This document shows positions 22,839-27,074 of a stretch of DNA of 27,074 nucleotides, in pieces. The stretch covers positions 1-27,074 of the forward strand of contig JALFIR010000004.1 in assembly GCA_022776215.1 (NCBI GenBank), written 5' to 3'. Each line of letters starts with the position of its first letter. Positions within the stretch are counted from its first letter, which is position 1. Source of the stretch: Colivicinus sp022776215. GTDB taxonomy: Bacteria; Bacillota_I; Bacilli_A; Erysipelotrichales; Erysipelotrichaceae. A model generated the notes under the pieces. That model was not told where the DNA came from. It ran no database searches and saw only the letters and a program-made list of their open reading frames with translations. The position numbers were made by a program, and so were the translations under genes.

Positions 22839-25457
22839 ATGAAAAATCTATCTGGTAATGAAGTAAGACAAATGTTTCTAGACTTCTTCAAGTCAAAGGG
22901 TTTTATGATTGAACCAAGTGCAAGTTTGATTCCTCATAATGATCCAACTTTACTTTGGATCAATGCGGGTGTTTCAACTCTAAAGCAATACTTTGATGGA
23001 ACTGCTAAGCCTGCTTGCCCTCGTATCGCGAATGCTCAAAAGTGTATTCGTACAAATGATATTGAGAATGTAGGTAGAACTGCTCGTCACCATACTTTCT
23101 TTGAGATGTTGGGTAACTTTTCTATTGGTGATTACTTTAAGGAACAAGCCATTCCTTGGGCATGGGAATTTTTGACAAGTGAAAAGTGGATTGGTATGGA
23201 TCCAAAGCGTTTATATGTAACTGTTTATCCAGATGACCAAGATGCATATGATTTATGGGTTAAGGCTGGTATGATTGAGTCTCATATTTCCAGAAATGCC
23301 GATAACTTCTGGGAAATTGGTAGAGGACCTGGTGGCCCTGATTCAGAACTATACTATGACCGTGGTGAAAAGTATGATCCTGAGGGTATTGGTGAGAAAT
23401 TGTTCTTTGATGATATAGAAAATGATCGATATGTTGAGCTTTGGAACATTGTATTCTCTCAATTTGATTGTAGACCTGGTGAGGTTGCCAGAAGTGAATA
23501 TAAGGAATTACCTCAAAAGAATATTGATACAGGTATGGGCTTAGAGCGTCTTGTATGTTTCTTACAAGATGGTGAAACAAACTTCGATACTGACTTATTC
23601 TTGCCTATTATTCATGCGGCTGAAAAGTATGCTAAGCATACATATGATGAACCTGAATATAAGATGGCTTATAGAGTTATCGCTGACCATATTAGAACGG
23701 TAACTTTTGCGCTTGCAGATGGTGCAATGTTTTCAAATGAAGGAAGAGGCTACGTTTTAAGAAGAGTTCTAAGAAGAGCTGTTAGATATGGCATTAAACT
23801 TGGAATTGAAGGTCCATTTATGTACAACCTAGTTAAAGTTTGTGCAGATAATATGAAATCTTATTATCCATATGTTCAAGAGAAGGTTGCTCTAGTTTCT
23901 AAGCTTGTATTAAATGAAGAAGAATCTTTCCATAAGACATTAAATAATGGTGAATCATTATTAAACGAAGCACTAGAGAAGCATAGCGATACTAAGTTAC
24001 TTCCAGGTGAAGTGGTATTTAAGTTATATGATACTTATGGTTATCCAAAAGAATTAACTGAAGAAATAGCTCATGAAAAGGGTTATGAGGTTGATGTAGA
24101 AGGCTTTGAAAAAGCTATGCAAGCTCAAAAGGAAAGAGCTAGAGCTGCTAGAAGTAATGAACAATCAATGCATTCTCAATCAAAGGACTTGATGGATTTT
24201 ACAGAAGTAAGTGAATTCACTGGTTATACTGATACTAAGTCAGAGGGAACTGTTATTGGTTTATTCAAGGATGGTGTTAAGGTTGATGAATTAAGTGGTG
24301 AAGGTGATTTAATCCTTTCTAAGACTTGTTTCTATGCTGAAAGTGGTGGTCAATGTGCTGATACTGGTAAGGTATATAATGATACCTTTAAGGCTGATGT
24401 TACTAACGTAATCAAGGCACCTCATAAGCAAGCTTTACATCATTTAGAGAATGTAGAAGGTACTATTAGAGTTGGTGATGTGCTAACTGGTGAATATGAT
24501 TATGCTAAGCGTCAATTGACTCGTGCTAATCACTCAAGTTTACACTTACTACAAGAAGCTTTAAGAGAGGTGTTGGGTGATCATATTGCCCAGGCTGGTT
24601 CTTATAACTGTCCTGAATATGCAAGATTTGACTTTACACATTTTGAAAAGCCAAGTGAGGAACAACTAAATGAAGTTGAAAGAATCGTTAATGAACATAT
24701 AAGTGATGCTTATCCGGTTGTAACTGAGGTTATGAGTATTGAAATGGCTAAAAAGACTGGAGCTACTGCTTTATTTGATGAAAAGTACGGTGATACAGTT
24801 AGAGTTGTAACTATGGGTCCTTCTAAGGAATTTTGTGGTGGTACTCATGCATCTAATACTGCTGACTTAGGCTGTTTCAAGATTGTTTCTGAAGAATCTG
24901 TTGGTTCTGGTGTAAGAAGAATTGAATGCGTTACTAAGATGGAAGCTTATAAGGCTTTAAAAGCTAATGAAATTAAGTTAAATGATTTAAGAGATAGCTT
25001 AAAGCTTAAGAATAGTGATATGATTTCAGGACGCGTTGATCAAATGAAACAAAATATTTCTAGCTTAGAAAATGAAAAGGCTCAATTATTATTAAGAGTA
25101 TTAAATCTTGATAGTGATGTAGCTGCTTCTAAGGCTAAGGGCGAAGATGTTAAGTATGTTGTCTTAAAGACTAACGATCTTCAATATAACTTAAAGGATT
25201 ATGCTAATGCGATTAAGAATAAGCTTGATGGTGGTGCTGTCTTTATCGGAAATGTGGCAAATGGCAAGTATTCATTTGTATGCGCATTAGGTAATAAGGC
25301 AACTGAAAAGGGCTTAGATGCAGGTAGTTTAGTTAAGGAAGCTGCTTCTTTATGCGAAGGCAAAGGCGGCGGTAAGAAGGATTTGGCACAATCAGGTGGT
25401 GTTGATAATGGTCAAATCGATAGCATTTTAGCTACAATTGAAGCTAAAATTAAGTAA
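22839..25457 (+). CDS. alaS: Alanine--tRNA ligase
   Basis: An 872-aa class II synthetase for tRNA-Ala with proofreading of Ser and Gly. The catalytic core is N-terminal, with H-H-T-F-F-E-M-L-G-N-F-S-I-G-D-Y-F (84-100). The editing domain carries the zinc/catalytic set H-S-S-L-H (565-569) and C-G-G-T-H (666-670). The C-terminal DHHA1 domain ends with G-K-G-G-G-K-K-D-L-A-Q-S-G-G (841-854). GGAGG lies 8 nt before the ATG, right after the T-box terminator. The stop shares a base with the next ATG. Confidence 0.98.
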   Translation: MKNLSGNEVRQMFLDFFKSKGFMIEPSASLIPHNDPTLLWINAGVSTLKQYFDGTAKPACPRIANAQKCIRTNDIENVGRTARHHTFFEMLGNFSIGDYFKEQAIPWAWEFLTSEKWIGMDPKRLYVTVYPDDQDAYDLWVKAGMIESHISRNADNFWEIGRGPGGPDSELYYDRGEKYDPEGIGEKLFFDDIENDRYVELWNIVFSQFDCRPGEVARSEYKELPQKNIDTGMGLERLVCFLQDGETNFDTDLFLPIIHAAEKYAKHTYDEPEYKMAYRVIADHIRTVTFALADGAMFSNEGRGYVLRRVLRRAVRYGIKLGIEGPFMYNLVKVCADNMKSYYPYVQEKVALVSKLVLNEEESFHKTLNNGESLLNEALEKHSDTKLLPGEVVFKLYDTYGYPKELTEEIAHEKGYEVDVEGFEKAMQAQKERARAARSNEQSMHSQSKDLMDFTEVSEFTGYTDTKSEGTVIGLFKDGVKVDELSGEGDLILSKTCFYAESGGQCADTGKVYNDTFKADVTNVIKAPHKQALHHLENVEGTIRVGDVLTGEYDYAKRQLTRANHSSLHLLQEALREVLGDHIAQAGSYNCPEYARFDFTHFEKPSEEQLNEVERIVNEHISDAYPVVTEVMSIEMAKKTGATALFDEKYGDTVRVVTMGPSKEFCGGTHASNTADLGCFKIVSEESVGSGVRRIECVTKMEAYKALKANEIKLNDLRDSLKLKNSDMISGRVDQMKQNISSLENEKAQLLLRVLNLDSDVAASKAKGEDVKYVVLKTNDLQYNLKDYANAIKNKLDGGAVFIGNVANGKYSFVCALGNKATEKGLDAGSLVKEAASLCEGKGGGKKDLAQSGGVDNGQIDSILATIEAKIK

Positions 25458-26116
25458 TGAAGAACTTCTATAATAAATATTTAAATGATGAAATAAAGGT
25501 TGATAATTCAACCTTTATTTCGCTTTTATGTGCTCTGGCTGTAGTAGGTGGTATCTATGGTGCTATTTATGAAACATTATTCTATCTTTTAAATAATAAT
25601 GCATTATGTAAAAGAGGCTCTTGTTTTGGACCTTGGATTGAAATTTATGGTATAGGCTCCTTACTTATATATTTCTTATGTCACAGGTATAAAAGAAGTC
25701 CTTTAAAAGTATTTTTAATTGCAGGATTATCTTGTGGACTTCTAGAGTATTTGGCGGGAAAGGGCATGTATCTTATTTTTGATGGCAGAAGGGGTTGGAA
25801 TTATAATACAGAAATTTTAAACTTTGGCAATATTGAAGGCTTTGTGTGTCTAAGAAGTGTTTTGGTTTTTGCGTTTTCTGGTTTGATGTTGATTTATGTG
25901 ATATATCCCTTGTTGTTATTTATTTCTTCTAAAGTTAGTAAGAAGATTTTTAATATTGTATGTATCACTTTAGCTTTCTTATTTCTTATGGACGTGGTTT
26001 ATAATGACATTATTGTTTCAATGAAAATTGTAGCAAGGAATCCTACTGATTTATCTGTGGGAGGAATTGCTACTTTTTATATTGATTTTGTATATATTGT
26101 TGAATGGTTTCTTTAG
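25457..26116 (+). CDS. Putative membrane protein (ABC_trans_CmpB-like), 3' end replaced by an IS element
   Basis: A 219-aa frame with five or six membrane spans (about 20-48, 61-77, 83-105, 134-155 and 164-190). The G-S-C-F-G-P-W-I-E-I-Y-G-I-G pattern (54-67) and the G-G-I-Y-G-A-I-Y-E motif are typical of the putative ABC-transporter type IV / CmpB family of unknown function. It is coupled to alaS (TAATG) and so falls under the Ala T-box. The native coding sequence probably ends near 26020-26035. Beyond that the frame runs through the terminal hairpin of the IS200/IS605 element and the antisense of tnpA, so the last ~30 residues are foreign. It may be a truncated but membrane-inserted product. 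Confidence 0.7.
   Translation: MKNFYNKYLNDEIKVDNSTFISLLCALAVVGGIYGAIYETLFYLLNNNALCKRGSCFGPWIEIYGIGSLLIYFLCHRYKRSPLKVFLIAGLSCGLLEYLAGKGMYLIFDGRRGWNYNTEILNFGNIEGFVCLRSVLVFAFSGLMLIYVIYPLLLFISSKVSKKIFNIVCITLAFLFLMDVVYNDIIVSMKIVARNPTDLSVGGIATFYIDFVYIVEWFL
26041..26062. repeat. Subterminal imperfect hairpin of the IS200/IS605 left end
   Basis: CCTAC (26042-26046) pairs with GTGGG (26057-26061) with one G-T wobble. Inside it GAT/ATC pair across a T-T mismatch. The surrounding GGAAT...GAGGAAT pattern resembles hairpins commonly seen at TnpB-element ends and is the likely TnpA recognition site. Confidence 0.65.
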
Positions 26117-26498
26117 ACATATTACCAACTGTACCAACATAATAAGATGCAGACCATAGCTTACCACCCCAGAATTGGTTATCTCTAATTTCAGAATGAT
26201 TGCTTAAAAATATTCTTGCAGTATATCCTTTTATGTTTTTCACTACATCGGTAATTGAATACTTTGGTTTAAAACTTACTAATAAATGAATATGATCTGG
26301 CATAACCTCTATTTCTTTAATCTCAATATCTGAAATTTCAGCTATATCAAAGATAATTTTTTTCATTTCATTTACTAAATCTTCATCAGTAAAACATTCT
26401 CTTCTATATTTTGTACACCAAATAAGATGATAATTAACATTATAAACATATCCTCTTTCATAAGTTGCATCTTTAATTTTATCAATATGTCTTTTCAT
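26070..26498 (-). CDS. tnpA: IS200/IS605 transposase TnpA (Y1 HUH)
   Basis: A 142-aa single-strand transposase. The HUH metal motif is P-D-H-I-H-L-L and the catalytic Tyr lies in E-T-I-Q-Q-Y-I-Q-N-Q near the end. The conserved start reads Y-H-L-I-W-C-T-K-Y-R-R. The ATG at 26498-26496 is the only sensible start, yet AAGGAGG is 14 nt upstream, an unusually long spacing. The protein looks intact. It overlaps, antisense, the last 46 nt of the upstream membrane-protein frame. Confidence 0.93.
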   Translation of the reverse strand: MKRHIDKIKDATYERGYVYNVNYHLIWCTKYRRECFTDEDLVNEMKKIIFDIAEISDIEIKEIEVMPDHIHLLVSFKPKYSITDVVKNIKGYTARIFLSNHSEIRDNQFWGGKLWSASYYVGTVGNMSKETIQQYIQNQYKK

Positions 26499-26561
26499 AT
26501 GTACTAAACAGTCCTCCTTAATATAGCACTCTATTATCAAATATATCTTTTACATATGTAA

Positions 26562-26567
26562 TATAAT
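26562..26567 (+). promoter_or_regulatory. -10 box of tnpB; predicted leaderless start
   Basis: A perfect TATAAT ends 6 nt before the tnpB ATG (26574), with no ribosome site between. The -35 region is poor. Confidence 0.45.
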
Positions 26568-26573
26568 ATAAGC

Positions 26574-27074
26574 ATGAAGAAAATGAAAGATTATAATTAT
26601 CATATTGGCTTAAAGTTAAGGATTTATCCATCTGATAAACAAAAGAAAATTATAAAAATGAATGGTGGTGCATCTCGCTACATTTATAATAAACTTGTTG
26701 CTGATAATAATGAAATGTATGAATTAAAGAAATCATCATCTTTTTCTATAGCTGATAGAAATAGATTAGAATTCTTACAATCTATCCATCAATCTAAGTC
26801 TAATATGTTGGTTATGATTCCGTTTTTAACACAAAAAGAAATTGATTCTGATATGATTGATAACGCTATCCAAAATTATAAGATGGCTTGGAATCAATAT
26901 AAAAAAGTTAAAGGTTCATCCGTTCCAACCTTCCATAAAAAAGATAATACTTATTTTTATAAAACAAGTAATCATTATGGTAAAGTTAGAGACAACGGTA
27001 TAAAAGATGGTTCTATCTATTTTATAGATAATAACCATATTAATTTACCTAAAATTGGTAGAATCAGATTTAAA
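26574..27074 (+). CDS. tnpB: TnpB RNA-guided nuclease, N-terminal part, cut by the window edge
   Basis: The frame is open from the ATG at 26574 to the edge (167 codons): H-I-G-L-K-L-R-I-Y-P-S-D-K-Q, then G-A-S-R-Y-I-Y-N-K-L, and later N-A-I-Q-N-Y-K-M-A-W. These are the WED/REC parts of TnpB, the ancestor-like relative of Cas12 that uses a right-end omega RNA to cut DNA and favour retention of the element. The RuvC residues and the zinc ribbon lie outside the window, so activity cannot be judged. It is divergent from tnpA with a shared 75-bp control region. Confidence 0.9.
   Translation, partial: MKKMKDYNYHIGLKLRIYPSDKQKKIIKMNGGASRYIYNKLVADNNEMYELKKSSSFSIADRNRLEFLQSIHQSKSNMLVMIPFLTQKEIDSDMIDNAIQNYKMAWNQYKKVKGSSVPTFHKKDNTYFYKTSNHYGKVRDNGIKDGSIYFIDNNHINLPKIGRIRFK

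Larger units (their letters stand above)
26020..27074. mobile_element. IS200/IS605-family element, left part only
   Basis: Divergent tnpA (minus) and tnpB (plus), with a terminal hairpin on the left. The right end lies beyond the window. The left tip cannot be set exactly; in characterised elements cleavage occurs about 10-20 nt outside the hairpin, which puts it near 26020-26030. Elements of this family move as single strands and leave no target duplication. Confidence 0.8.

Noticed and set aside
23260..23580. 106-codon minus-strand frame inside alaS, and a similar 144-codon one inside mutS2 (13403-13837)
   Set aside because: Antisense to strongly conserved coding regions, low-complexity translations, no start signals.
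1..27074. CRISPR arrays, tRNA or rRNA genes, prophage structural genes
   Set aside because: No regularly spaced repeats, no tRNA-like cloverleaf outside T-box leaders, and no phage structural proteins were seen on either strand.

Overview
The window is AT-rich DNA from a low-GC Firmicute. Short intergenic spaces, strong GGAGG ribosome sites, three T-box leaders and the gene content fit Erysipelotrichia or a close relative of the Mollicutes branch. TGA is a normal stop codon (mnmA and abiF end in it) and Trp is TGG, so the code is not the Mycoplasma code. The species cannot be named from sequence alone.

Region 1-850 is a graveyard of mobile DNA: a promoterless gene start at the left edge, an array of terminal repeats resembling IS21-type ends, a truncated IS110-type transposase with its upstream non-coding part, and two tandem hairpins. 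From 854 a clean promoter and a Thr-specific T-box drive thrS and an overlapping lipoprotein gene. proS points the other way. A divergent IMP dehydrogenase of the unusual Tritrichomonas-like type follows, then a cytoplasmic GH13 glycosidase. Region 8450-10130 is an accessory island. It holds a small frameshifted gene and a complete abortive-infection module: its own promoter, a ~70-nt structured RNA with terminator, and an AbiF/Abi_2 HEPN protein that starts at TTG just after that terminator.

The core resumes with rnhC (minus strand) divergent from a tightly overlapping operon cvpA-mutS2-uvrC-(small membrane protein)-rmuC-yitT, which is mostly DNA repair. trpS (minus strand, Trp T-box) is divergent from spx-mnmA-recD2. 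An Ala T-box then controls alaS and a membrane protein gene whose 3' end is cut by an IS200/IS605 element (tnpA and the start of tnpB) that runs off the right edge.

The main themes are translation supply (four aminoacyl-tRNA synthetases, three under tRNA-sensing leaders, plus the tRNA thiolase mnmA), genome maintenance (mutS2, uvrC, rmuC, recD2, rnhC), purine synthesis and stress response (spx). The points most worth attention are the AbiF RNA-antitoxin module, the parasite-like IMP dehydrogenase, and a set of genes whose -10 box sits exactly where transcription should begin at the start codon (leaderless mRNAs).
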